Assembly: GCF_947500325.1 (NCBI RefSeq)
Contig: NZ_CANMRQ010000001.1
Span: 250,001-314,000, forward strand
Length of the DNA stretch: 64,000 bases
Source: an uncultured Lacinutrix sp.
GTDB lineage: Bacteria; Bacteroidota; Bacteroidia; Flavobacteriales; Flavobacteriaceae
Reading direction: 5' to 3'
Positions within the stretch are counted from its first letter, which is position 1. Every line of letters begins with the position of its first letter. The translations under genes and the position numbers were made by a program. This document shows positions 1 through 8,453 of the stretch, in pieces. The notes beneath the pieces were generated by a model, which saw only the letters and a program-made list of their open reading frames with translations, did no database searches and had not been told where the DNA came from.

Positions 1-1
1 G

Positions 2-2308
2 TCTTTAGTAATAACAGCTCAAGAGAAAAAACTCTTGACTTATACTAACTTGCCATTAAATGAGGTACTATTGGATTTAGAAAACCAATTTAATGTTAAA
101 TTCTCTTTTGATTCTCAATTACTTAAGGGGAAGTCTTTTAGTTTAAAAAAGAAAACTAATGCTCTAGAAGATGTAATTTCTGAAATAGAAATACAGCACA
201 ATTTAAAGTTTAATAAAGCTTCAGAACGTTATTATACAATAAACAAAATAGAGCCAAGTATAGCCAATTATCAAGATTTAGAAGAGGTTATTCTCACAGA
301 ATATTTAACAGCAGGTATAAAAAAACAAAAGGATGGTTCTATAAAAGTGTCTCCAAAAAACCTTGGAATTTTGCCAGGGCTAACAGAACCAGATGTTTTA
401 CAAAGTTTACAGTTAATACCCGGAATAAATAGCCCGAATGAAACAGCTACAGGACTATATGTAAGAGGAGGTACACCAGATCAAAATTTAGTCCTTTGGG
501 ATGGAATTAAACTGTACAATACAAGTCATTTTTTTGGTACAATATCTGTATTTAATCCATATATTATTAATGATGTAAAATTATTTACTGGAGGTACTAA
601 AGCAAAATATGGAAATAGTATTTCTAGTGTTATCGATATCAGTTCTCAAGATAAAGTACCTACAAAAACTAAAGCAGGTTTTGGCTTTAATATGACACAT
701 GCCGATTTGTATTTAAAAACATCAATATCTAATAAACTAGGTATAATAGTGTCTACAAGAAGATCTTATACAAACTTAATAAATACATTTACTTTTCAAA
801 ACTTATCAGATAGAGTCTTTCAAAACACAAAAATATCTGAAGGCAACACCTTTTTTGAAAGCGATCCAATAAAAGTAACTAAAGATAATTTTAAGTTTTC
901 AGATGTAACAGCTAAGATAATTTATAAACTCTCAGATAAAGACGAAATTGTTTTAAGCAGTTTATTAACTTCAAATGAGTTAGATTATGAGTTTTTAAAT
1001 GAAGAGTTTCAAGATATTTCAACCGATAAATTAAATGTAAAAAACAGTGGCGTTAGTTTTAAATGGAAACATCAGTATAATGATTCTTTTTCTCAATATT
1101 TACAAGCTTATAACTCCCAATTAGATTTAAATTATTTAGGAACAAATGACTTTGTTATAGACAACATAGACAATAGGTTTACAAAGAAAAACGCTGTTAA
1201 TGAGTACGGTATTTCATTACATAATGATTGGGATATGGATTCCAAAAACAATTTAAATTTTGGATATAAACTATCAACGAATGATGTCAGTTATTCGTTT
1301 GAATACCTTTTTAAAAATGAAAATCTAGATGGCGGCAGGTTTTATTTAAAATTATATGACGATAATGTAAATATTAATAATGCAATTTATACAGAATACC
1401 AACATAAGGAAAAAGATAAATGGGCTGTAAACATAGGAATAAGAGGTAACTATGCATCCTTATTAGAAGTGTTTTATGTAGAACCTAGATTATATTATGA
1501 AAAATTTTTAAACTCTAATTTTAAAATTAAAGCATCTGCAGAACAATTACATCAAACAGTTAGTCAAATTGAAGAACTACTATCTGTTAATTTTGGAATA
1601 GAAAGCGATATTTGGGTGTTATCAGATGGAAATTTAACACCATTATTAAAAAGCCAGCAAGCCTCAATAGGTGCTAATTATAATAAAAACGGCTGGAATT
1701 TAGACTTTGATGTTTACGCTAAAAAGGTAACCGGAATAAGCTCTTTTAAATCTGGTTTTAGAGCATTTATTTCTAACGGAGAAGGTGAAGTATTAGGTTT
1801 AGATATTTTATTAAAAAAGAAAATAAATAATTATAGAACCTGGTTATCTTATTCGTTAATGAAAAACGATTATACCTTTAGAGCTATAGATAATGGAGAA
1901 CCATTTCCTGCAAATTTTCATATTGTAAATCAGTTTAATTGGTCTCACACATACCAATGGAATAAATTTGATTTTTCATTAGGTTTTAATTTTAGAACAG
2001 GTATTCCTTATACAAAAGCTTTAGGTTTAGATGACAATTCATTTATTGTTTATGATAAAACTAATGGAGATCGCTTACCAGATTATCATCGTTTAGATTT
2101 TTCTTCAACCTATAATTTTAACATTTCAAGAAATGAAAAATGGAAAGGAAAATTAGGCCTTTCTCTTTTTAATCTGTATAATAAAACAAATGTTCTAAAC
2201 CGTACTTATAGAACAAAGCTTACTTCAGATGGAGAACAAGTATTAAGAGAAATCGAAAGAAAATCTCTTGGTATAACCCCAAACATTGTATTTAGAGTTA
2301 ATTTTTAA
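2..2308 (+). CDS. TonB-dependent outer-membrane receptor with STN domain (5' truncated)
   Basis: The reading frame is open from base 2, so the start lies left of the window; the first residues (SLVITAQ) look like the end of a signal peptide. A TTG at 35 is in frame but would remove that peptide, so I do not take it as the start. Next come an STN (secretin/TonB short N-terminal) domain, a plug domain around residues 105-215 with the GLYVRGGTPDQNLVLWDGI type of sequence, and a long beta-barrel ending in a terminal Phe (FRVNF), the usual outer-membrane barrel signature. Members import ligands by TonB energy, and STN-containing ones can signal to anti-sigma factors. No FecR or SusD partner is visible downstream, so the substrate is unknown. 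Confidence 0.9.
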   Translation, partial: SLVITAQEKKLLTYTNLPLNEVLLDLENQFNVKFSFDSQLLKGKSFSLKKKTNALEDVISEIEIQHNLKFNKASERYYTINKIEPSIANYQDLEEVILTEYLTAGIKKQKDGSIKVSPKNLGILPGLTEPDVLQSLQLIPGINSPNETATGLYVRGGTPDQNLVLWDGIKLYNTSHFFGTISVFNPYIINDVKLFTGGTKAKYGNSISSVIDISSQDKVPTKTKAGFGFNMTHADLYLKTSISNKLGIIVSTRRSYTNLINTFTFQNLSDRVFQNTKISEGNTFFESDPIKVTKDNFKFSDVTAKIIYKLSDKDEIVLSSLLTSNELDYEFLNEEFQDISTDKLNVKNSGVSFKWKHQYNDSFSQYLQAYNSQLDLNYLGTNDFVIDNIDNRFTKKNAVNEYGISLHNDWDMDSKNNLNFGYKLSTNDVSYSFEYLFKNENLDGGRFYLKLYDDNVNINNAIYTEYQHKEKDKWAVNIGIRGNYASLLEVFYVEPRLYYEKFLNSNFKIKASAEQLHQTVSQIEELLSVNFGIESDIWVLSDGNLTPLLKSQQASIGANYNKNGWNLDFDVYAKKVTGISSFKSGFRAFISNGEGEVLGLDILLKKKINNYRTWLSYSLMKNDYTFRAIDNGEPFPANFHIVNQFNWSHTYQWNKFDFSLGFNFRTGIPYTKALGLDDNSFIVYDKTNGDRLPDYHRLDFSSTYNFNISRNEKWKGKLGLSLFNLYNKTNVLNRTYRTKLTSDGEQVLREIERKSLGITPNIVFRVNF

Positions 2309-2381
2309 TAGCCTATAGGAGTTTACATCGTAACTAATCACCCTTTCATCTTAATAATAACTTTAATTAATTCTTAATTTT

Positions 2382-2389
2382 TATATTTA
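2382..2389 (+). promoter_or_regulatory. Possible -7 promoter element for the first SPOR-like protein gene
   Basis: TATATTTA matches the Bacteroidota -7 consensus TAnnTTTG except at the last base. It lies 41 nt before the ATG at 2431 and 15 nt before a leader block (2405-2425) that resembles the leader of the paralogous gene at 5623. No clear -33 element was seen. Confidence 0.4.
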
Positions 2390-2430
2390 TAACGAAATAA
2401 TTTACCGCTATTAATTATTCTATTTAAGTT

Positions 2431-4299
2431 ATGAAAAACCAACTATGGTTGCTTTTCATTGTTTTTTCTGTATTAGAAAATGTGCATGCTCAAGAAGCTA
2501 TTCCTTTTAAAACTCAAAATGAGTTTTATATATATGGAGATGCAACAGTGATTGGCAATAATATTCTTAGCAAGAACGCTACTCAGCCATTTAATGATCA
2601 ATCTGTAGTTAATGATGACATTGATATGGTTTTTGTTGATATTGATAAAGATCAATCTACTTTTAGTTCCAGTTCTGCAAATTTAAAACTGCCTAAAAAT
2701 TTTACTAAAATAAAATATGCAGCGTTATATTGGAGCGCAACATATAGTTACGAACAAGGCTATAGACAAGAAACTAATGGTCAGTTTTTGTTTCAAGGTA
2801 AGCGGGTAAGAAATCGTAATGAGATAAGTAAAGTTAAATTAAAGCTACCTAATGGTACATACAAAAACATTAACGGTAAAGTTATATTTGATGGAGTAAA
2901 CGATACAGCATTCACTCTAAATTCACCTTATGTTTGTATGGCAAATGTTACTAAGTTATTTAGAAATGCAAATACTTTAAATGGACAATATACAGTTGCA
3001 AATATTAAAGCAACAAAAGGGTTTGTTTCTGGAGGAAGCGCTGGAGGTTGGTTGTTGTATGTAGTATATGAAGCACCAACTAAGAACCCTAAATACATTA
3101 CAACTTATAATGGTTTTGCTCATGTAAGTGGAACACCAGTAAGGTTAAAATTTAAAAACTTTAAATCTTTAGAAAAAGGAGACGCAAAAACAGCATTAAC
3201 TTTTGCCGCTTTAGAAGGAGATTCGGCTTTAAAAGAGGATGAGTGTATAATTGTAAATAAACAATCGAAAAAAGTTGCATTACTAAGTACTAATAATAGA
3301 CCTAGAAATAACTTTTTCAATAGTACAATAACACACAACGATAATTTATTTAATGAAAGAAAGCCTAATAGTGAGAATACACTAGGATTTGATATCATCT
3401 CAATGGACTTGTCTAATAACTCTCAGCAAATAGTTGACAACACGACTACTGAAGTTGAAATGGCCTTTAATACTGAATCTGATAGGTTTTATCTTTTTTT
3501 TACCGCTTTTCAAACCGAAATAAGTAAAGTTTTTTATGAAGAAAACAAAGAAAACGCAATAGTAGAATTAGAAGAAGATAAAGGAAAAATAATAGTAGAA
3601 GCTAAACCTAAACAAATAAAGAAACCAAAGAAGGTAAGGGTGAAAAAAGAGAAAAAAAGAAAGCCAAAAAAAATTAAAAAGCCAAAAATTAAAGAAACAG
3701 TTGCTAAATCTAAAAGCAAGAAAGAAAAAGAAAAACCACAACCAAAGATATTTGTACCTAAAAAAGAAGTTACTCAAGCGTCTATTAAAGAATACAAACC
3801 AGATAGAGAAGAAAAACCATTGCCTATTTGGCTAAAAAGAAAAGAAACAGAGGCAGTAACTACTGAAGACAACATATATAGGCCAGAAGGTTTAAAAACG
3901 CCACCAAAACGCTCTAAAAGCGGTTTGGTGTTAAATAGAGAAAATTATGAAAAAGTACTAACTAAGGAAGACTATGTATACGAAACACAGTCTTTTAAAC
4001 GTGTACTAAATCAAGACCCAACATATGTTGAAGGTGTAGAAAAAGGATATTATATTATTGCAGATGTGCTATCAGATTTAGACGAGGCTATTCTATATCA
4101 AAACGAATTAAAGAAAAGAGGAGTAAACTCAAGATTATTTAAAGATACACCAAATGAAAAATATTATGTGTATTTATATAACTCAGAAAATTTTTATGAT
4201 GTTTTTATGTTAAGAAAAGCATTTATTAAGAGTTTATTCTTAGAAGATGTTTGGATTTTAAACATCAATATTTATTCTAAAATTATAAAAAAGATTTAG
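2431..4299 (+). CDS. Exported protein with Lys-rich linker and SPOR-like C-terminus
   Basis: A 622-residue protein of no family I can name. A signal peptide (about residues 1-20, ending VHAQ) is followed by a globular domain to about residue 360 containing LKLPKNFTKIKY, AALYWSATYS and SGGSAGGWLLYVVYE, a pattern typical of secreted beta-sandwich domains. Residues about 390-435 are an extremely Lys-rich linker. The last 80 residues (from GYYIIADVLSDLDEA) resemble a SPOR repeat, a fold that often binds denuded septal peptidoglycan. The N-terminal domain and the tail are clearly paralogous to the product of 5623-7185. Inference: a periplasmic or surface protein tethered to the cell wall. The gene converges with holB, 4 nt between stops. 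Confidence 0.8.
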   Translation: MKNQLWLLFIVFSVLENVHAQEAIPFKTQNEFYIYGDATVIGNNILSKNATQPFNDQSVVNDDIDMVFVDIDKDQSTFSSSSANLKLPKNFTKIKYAALYWSATYSYEQGYRQETNGQFLFQGKRVRNRNEISKVKLKLPNGTYKNINGKVIFDGVNDTAFTLNSPYVCMANVTKLFRNANTLNGQYTVANIKATKGFVSGGSAGGWLLYVVYEAPTKNPKYITTYNGFAHVSGTPVRLKFKNFKSLEKGDAKTALTFAALEGDSALKEDECIIVNKQSKKVALLSTNNRPRNNFFNSTITHNDNLFNERKPNSENTLGFDIISMDLSNNSQQIVDNTTTEVEMAFNTESDRFYLFFTAFQTEISKVFYEENKENAIVELEEDKGKIIVEAKPKQIKKPKKVRVKKEKKRKPKKIKKPKIKETVAKSKSKKEKEKPQPKIFVPKKEVTQASIKEYKPDREEKPLPIWLKRKETEAVTTEDNIYRPEGLKTPPKRSKSGLVLNRENYEKVLTKEDYVYETQSFKRVLNQDPTYVEGVEKGYYIIADVLSDLDEAILYQNELKKRGVNSRLFKDTPNEKYYVYLYNSENFYDVFMLRKAFIKSLFLEDVWILNINIYSKIIKKI

Positions 4300-4303
4300 T
4301 TGC

Positions 4304-5458
4304 TTATATTGATTTTTTATGAAGTAATCTTGTAAGTTTTATTGATAAATCTGTTAGTATAATCTTAGAGTTTCCATTGCGTTCTATATGATATATAGCA
4401 TCTTGGAGTTCATTAGAAATGTCTAAAATATTATTGTTATGAACAAAAGGCGCAAATTTTTCTAATTTAAACTTTTCGGTTTTAATGTCCATATATACCA
4501 GTGAGTCTGCATTATAGTTCATTAGCAAAGCTTGTCTAAAAAAGTCAATGCAAAAATTGAGAAATTGTTTTTGAGTTTCTCTTCCCGTTTTAGCAATATC
4601 TTCACTCCACTTAATTAAATCATGTATTGCTGCTTTATTTCCTTTAGCTTTAAAAGCAGCTCGAATCCAATAAATAAACCAAGTTTCAAATTGTAAATCT
4701 TCACTGTCTTGAAATATTAAATCACAAGCTTTATTATAATTACCATTAGCTTGGTGCGCTAATTTTGCTGCTGTTGCATCATTAACATCATAATTTTTTA
4801 CTAATGCTTTTTTTATTTCTTGTTCAGCTAGTGGTGGGAAATGTAAAACTTGACAACGAGACCTAATAGTATTAATAATACTTTCCTCATCCTCTGTTAT
4901 TAATATAAAAACGGTTTTATTTGGAGGCTCTTCAATAAGCTTAAGTAATTTATTTGCAGCTTGAGTATTCATTTTTTCTGCCATCCATATCAGCATCACT
5001 TTATAACCTCCTTCATAAGATTTTAAAGTAAGAGATTTTACAATATCGTGTGCTTCATCAACCCCTATTTGACCTTGTTTGTTATCAACACCAAGCAGTT
5101 TATACCAATCAAATAAGTTTCCATAAGGTTGCTTTGTTAAAAGTTCTCTCCATTCTTCAAGAAAATAACTAGAAACAGGGTGTCTTTTTACTTTATCGTT
5201 AGTTGTAACAGGAAATGCAAAGTGTAAATCTGGATGAGAAAAATTATTAAATTTAAGGTTACAAGCTGTATTTTCACCAGTGTTTTCGCCGTTTACATTG
5301 CTGCATAAAATATACTGCGCATAAGCTATAGCCATTGGTAAAGTACCACTTCCTTCAGGCCCAACAAATAGCTGCGCGTGAGGAATTCTTCCATTGTTTG
5401 CACTCTTGGTTAGGTGGTTTTTAATATGATGTTGTCCTAAAATATCACTAAAAAGCAT
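4304..5458 (-). CDS. holB: DNA polymerase III delta' subunit
   Basis: This 384-residue AAA+ protein is a clamp-loader subunit. It starts with the lineage-typical MLFSDILGQHHIKNHL and HAQLFVGPEGSGTL; the Walker A position (residues 33-40) lacks the Lys-Ser/Thr pair, as expected for delta', which does not hydrolyse ATP. Downstream are the LLKLIEEPP sensor-region motif and the SRCQVLHFPPL motif. Only two cysteines (about 52 and 66) remain in the region that holds a zinc module in many delta'/gamma subunits, so zinc binding is doubtful. The gene is on the opposite strand to its neighbours and has its start facing the promoter of the gene at 5623. Confidence 0.9.
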   Translation of the reverse strand: MLFSDILGQHHIKNHLTKSANNGRIPHAQLFVGPEGSGTLPMAIAYAQYILCSNVNGENTGENTACNLKFNNFSHPDLHFAFPVTTNDKVKRHPVSSYFLEEWRELLTKQPYGNLFDWYKLLGVDNKQGQIGVDEAHDIVKSLTLKSYEGGYKVMLIWMAEKMNTQAANKLLKLIEEPPNKTVFILITEDEESIINTIRSRCQVLHFPPLAEQEIKKALVKNYDVNDATAAKLAHQANGNYNKACDLIFQDSEDLQFETWFIYWIRAAFKAKGNKAAIHDLIKWSEDIAKTGRETQKQFLNFCIDFFRQALLMNYNADSLVYMDIKTEKFKLEKFAPFVHNNNILDISNELQDAIYHIERNGNSKIILTDLSIKLTRLLHKKSI

Positions 5459-5564
5459 AGAGCAAATATAGCTTACTCATTAAATAAAAACTATTTTCTA
5501 TAACTTATATCTTTTAGTGCTTATTTTGTACATTTTATTATAAAAACGTCTCGTACAATTTGCA

Positions 5565-5572
5565 TATATTTG
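5565..5572 (+). promoter_or_regulatory. -7 promoter element upstream of the second SPOR-like protein gene
   Basis: TATATTTG is an exact match to the Bacteroidota -7 consensus TAnnTTTG. It lies 50 nt before the ATG at 5623, in the divergent gap with holB. The leader block at 5589-5609 has 16 of 21 bases identical to the block at 2405-2425 upstream of the paralogous gene. Confidence 0.6.
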
Positions 5573-5622
5573 AATCTTATTAAGTAATCCGCTATTTTTA
5601 TTACTATTTTACCAACCTAATA

Positions 5623-7185
5623 ATGAAACATATTCTTATAGTATCTGCTTGTTTATTAGCATTTTCAAATGTGTTTTCTCAAAAGAGTAACGCTATTAAA
5701 GACAATTTGTCTCTTGATGGCGCAGATTTTAAGTCAGTAAATGAATATTATATCTATGGAGACTCAAAAGCAATAGGTAATAGTATTTTAAGTGCACATC
5801 CTACCAAAGAATTTAATGAAATGTTTATTGATAATGAAAACGTAAAAATGAAATACGTTGACATTGATAAAGATAAATCAACATTTAGCTCTAGTTCTGC
5901 AAAGTTGCAACTACCAGATAACCTTAAAAAAATTACTTATGCAGGTTTATACTGGTCGGCAACCTATAGTTTAGAAGAAGGAAAACGTAGAAAATCTAAA
6001 GGTAGTTATGAGTATAAAGGAAGTTACAGAAAAAAAACAGATATAGACACTATATTATTTAAAACTCCAAATGGTGAATATAAAACTATTGGAGGTGAAA
6101 TTATTTATGACGGAGGCACAAATCCAACACATGCTATAAATTCACCATATGTTTGTTATGCAGATGTCACTAGTATTTTAAAAAATGCAACGGAACAAAA
6201 TGGTGACTATACAGTTGCAAATGTAAAAGCTTCAAGAGGTTATATTTCTGGAGGGAGTTCTGCAGGGTGGATGTTATATGTTATTTATCAATCACCAACA
6301 GATAATCCTAAATATATTTCTACATATAATGGTTTTGGTTTGGTAAATTATGCTCCTGTTGATATTACATTCAAAAACTTTAAATCTGTAGAACAAGGAG
6401 ATGTAAAAACATCATTAGTGGTTTCGGTTTTGGAAGGAGATTTAAACTTATCTCAAGATGAATGTGCTATAATAAAAAAAGACGGTACATTTCAATCCCT
6501 TAGTAACGGTGCAAGAAATCAACAAAACTTTTTCAATAGTGGTATTACAACTAACAGTATAGTAAATGATGACCGTGTTCCTAGTAGCCGTAATACACTG
6601 GGTTTTGATATTGCCCAATTAGAGATACCAAATTATAACAACGAGATAATAGATAATAACACAAGTGAAACAACTCTACGTTTAAAAACGAGAGCAGATC
6701 GTTTTTATATGTTTTTTGCTGCTTTTCAAACAGAAATAAGTCAAGATTTTTTTGAAGATATTGTAGAAGAAAAACAATCTGTTAGTAATGTAACAACAAT
6801 AGAACCAGAAGTTATTAGAACAACTGAGGCAGAAGCAAAAAAGAAGAAAAGAAAATATAAATGGAAACCACCAGGTATAAAAGGGTTTGATTCTAGAGCA
6901 TTTAAATATATGATTTCTAAACCATCTAAGATTATTTCAGATGTCATCCCAGGTTATTATGTAGTAACAAATGTATTTTCAGATAAACCAAGAGCTAGAA
7001 AATGGGAAAGTTATCTTATAAAAAAAGGATACACACCTATAACATTTACTAACCTTAAAAAGAAATGGGAATACGTTTCGGTTTTAAGAACAGAAGACCC
7101 CAAAACTGCTTTTACATTACAGCAAGAAATGATTCAAAAGTATCGTTTTAGAGATACGTGGATATTAAAAGTAAATTTAGATTAA
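5623..7185 (+). CDS. Exported protein with SPOR-like C-terminus, paralogue of the 2431 gene
   Basis: This 520-residue protein has a signal peptide (cleavage near VFSQ, residue 20), then the same domain as its neighbour: NEYYIYGDSKAIGNSIL, the conserved FSSSSAKLQLP stretch, AGLYWSATYS and SGGSSAGWMLYVIYQ. Its linker (about residues 395-430) is shorter and less basic, with one KKKKRKYKWK patch. The C-terminus, from GYYVVTNVFSDKPRARKWE, is SPOR-like. The pair looks like an old gene duplication, now split by holB in reverse. Function is unknown; a cell-wall-associated role is inferred only from the SPOR-like end. pgk follows after 19 nt and may be co-transcribed. Confidence 0.8.
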   Translation: MKHILIVSACLLAFSNVFSQKSNAIKDNLSLDGADFKSVNEYYIYGDSKAIGNSILSAHPTKEFNEMFIDNENVKMKYVDIDKDKSTFSSSSAKLQLPDNLKKITYAGLYWSATYSLEEGKRRKSKGSYEYKGSYRKKTDIDTILFKTPNGEYKTIGGEIIYDGGTNPTHAINSPYVCYADVTSILKNATEQNGDYTVANVKASRGYISGGSSAGWMLYVIYQSPTDNPKYISTYNGFGLVNYAPVDITFKNFKSVEQGDVKTSLVVSVLEGDLNLSQDECAIIKKDGTFQSLSNGARNQQNFFNSGITTNSIVNDDRVPSSRNTLGFDIAQLEIPNYNNEIIDNNTSETTLRLKTRADRFYMFFAAFQTEISQDFFEDIVEEKQSVSNVTTIEPEVIRTTEAEAKKKKRKYKWKPPGIKGFDSRAFKYMISKPSKIISDVIPGYYVVTNVFSDKPRARKWESYLIKKGYTPITFTNLKKKWEYVSVLRTEDPKTAFTLQQEMIQKYRFRDTWILKVNLD

Positions 7186-7204
7186 TAGATACTATAAAGA
7201 ATAA

Positions 7205-8392
7205 ATGAAGACATTAAACGATTTCAATTTTAAAGATAAAAAAGCACTTATAAGAGTAGATTTTAATGTGCCTTTAGATGAAAATTTTAACGTTACAGAC
7301 GCAACAAGAATTACATCTGCAAAACCAACAATAATTAAAATATTAGAAGATGGAGGAAGTTGTGTTTTAATGTCGCACTTAGGTAGACCTAAAGGCGTTC
7401 AAGAAGCATTTTCTCTTAAGCATATTTCAGACGATGTAGAAGATGTTATTGGTGTAGAAACTAAATTTGTTTCTAATTGTGTTGGAGGTGAAGCAGAGAC
7501 TGCAGTAGCAAACTTAAAACCTGGTGAAATCTTAATTTTAGAAAATTTACGTTTTCATGAAGAAGAAAAAAATGGAGATCGTGATTTTGCAGAACAACTT
7601 TCAAAGTTAGGAGATATATATGTTAATGATGCTTTTGGTACAGCACATAGAGCACATGCTTCAACTACTATTGTGGCAGATTTTTTTCCTGAAAACAAAT
7701 GTTTTGGCTACTTATTAGAGCAAGAGATTAAAAGTATCAATAAGGTTTTAAAAACTGGAGAAAAGCCAGTTTTAGCAATTTTAGGAGGTGCAAAAGTATC
7801 TTCAAAAATTACAATTATTGAAAACATTTTAGATGCCGTTGACCATTTAATTATAGGTGGAGGAATGGCATTTACTTTTGTTAAAGCTAATGGAGGTTCT
7901 ATTGGAGATTCACTGGTTGAAGATGACAAACTAGATCTTGCAAGAGATATAATAAAACAAGCTGAAGCTAAAAATGTTCAAGTTCATATTCCAATGGATG
8001 TTATTGCAGCAGATGCTTTTAGTAATGATGCAAGTACTCAAGTTTGCGATATAAAAGAAATTCCAGATGGTTGGATGGGATTAGATGCCGGTCCTAAATC
8101 TAGAGAAGTTTTTCACGAAATTGTTATGCAGAGTAAAACCATTTTATGGAATGGACCTTTAGGTGTTTTTGAAATGGAAAATTTTGCAAATGGAACTATA
8201 GCGTTAGGAAATTCAATAGCAGAAGCAACAAAAACAGGGGCATTTTCTCTTGTTGGTGGTGGAGACTCTGTTGCTGCAGTAAAGCAGTTTGGTTTTGAGA
8301 AAAAAGTAAGTTATGTTAGTACTGGTGGTGGAGCAATGTTAGAAAGTTTAGAAGGAAAAACATTGCCTGGAATAGCGGCAATTCTTAAGTAA
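7205..8392 (+). CDS. pgk: Phosphoglycerate kinase
   Basis: A 395-residue cytoplasmic glycolytic enzyme that transfers phosphate between 1,3-bisphosphoglycerate and ADP. The signature RVDFNVP is at residues 17-23, followed by [16 protein letters not shown], a glycine-rich GGAKVSSKI loop, NGPLGVFE and the C-terminal GGGDSVAAV nucleotide-binding segment. The length is normal for the family and all key segments are intact. It follows the SPOR-like protein gene by 19 nt, so it may be read from the same transcript. A terminator-like hairpin follows at 8397-8451. Confidence 0.98.
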   Translation: MKTLNDFNFKDKKALIRVDFNVPLDENFNVTDATRITSAKPTIIKILEDGGSCVLMSHLGRPKGVQEAFSLKHISDDVEDVIGVETKFVSNCVGGEAETAVANLKPGEILILENLRFHEEEKNGDRDFAEQLSKLGDIYVNDAFGTAHRAHASTTIVADFFPENKCFGYLLEQEIKSINKVLKTGEKPVLAILGGAKVSSKITIIENILDAVDHLIIGGGMAFTFVKANGGSIGDSLVEDDKLDLARDIIKQAEAKNVQVHIPMDVIAADAFSNDASTQVCDIKEIPDGWMGLDAGPKSREVFHEIVMQSKTILWNGPLGVFEMENFANGTIALGNSIAEATKTGAFSLVGGGDSVAAVKQFGFEKKVSYVSTGGGAMLESLEGKTLPGIAAILK

Positions 8393-8396
8393 ACAA

Positions 8397-8451
8397 TGTG
8401 TTTAAATACCTTTTTGCGTAATACTACGTTAATTTTAAACACAATTTTTTT
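8397..8451 (+). terminator. Terminator-like hairpin between pgk and the lytic transglycosylase gene
   Basis: TGTGTTTAAA (8397-8406) pairs perfectly with TTTAAACACA (8434-8443), with an inner CGTA/TACG stem (8417-8420 with 8425-8428), and a run of seven T follows from 8445. It ends just before the ATG at 8454, so it may act as an attenuator rather than a full stop. The large interior loop lowers confidence. Confidence 0.5.
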
Positions 8452-8453
8452 AA

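Noticed and set aside
35-37. TTG as the start codon of the TonB-dependent receptor
   Set aside because: The frame is open to the left edge and encodes the end of a signal peptide (SLVITAQ) before this TTG, so the gene simply continues outside the window.
3534-3777. Two Phe/Leu-rich minus-strand open frames
   Set aside because: They are the antisense of the Lys-rich linker of the SPOR-like protein gene (AAA/AAG codons read as TTT/CTT), which explains the apparent hydrophobic proteins.
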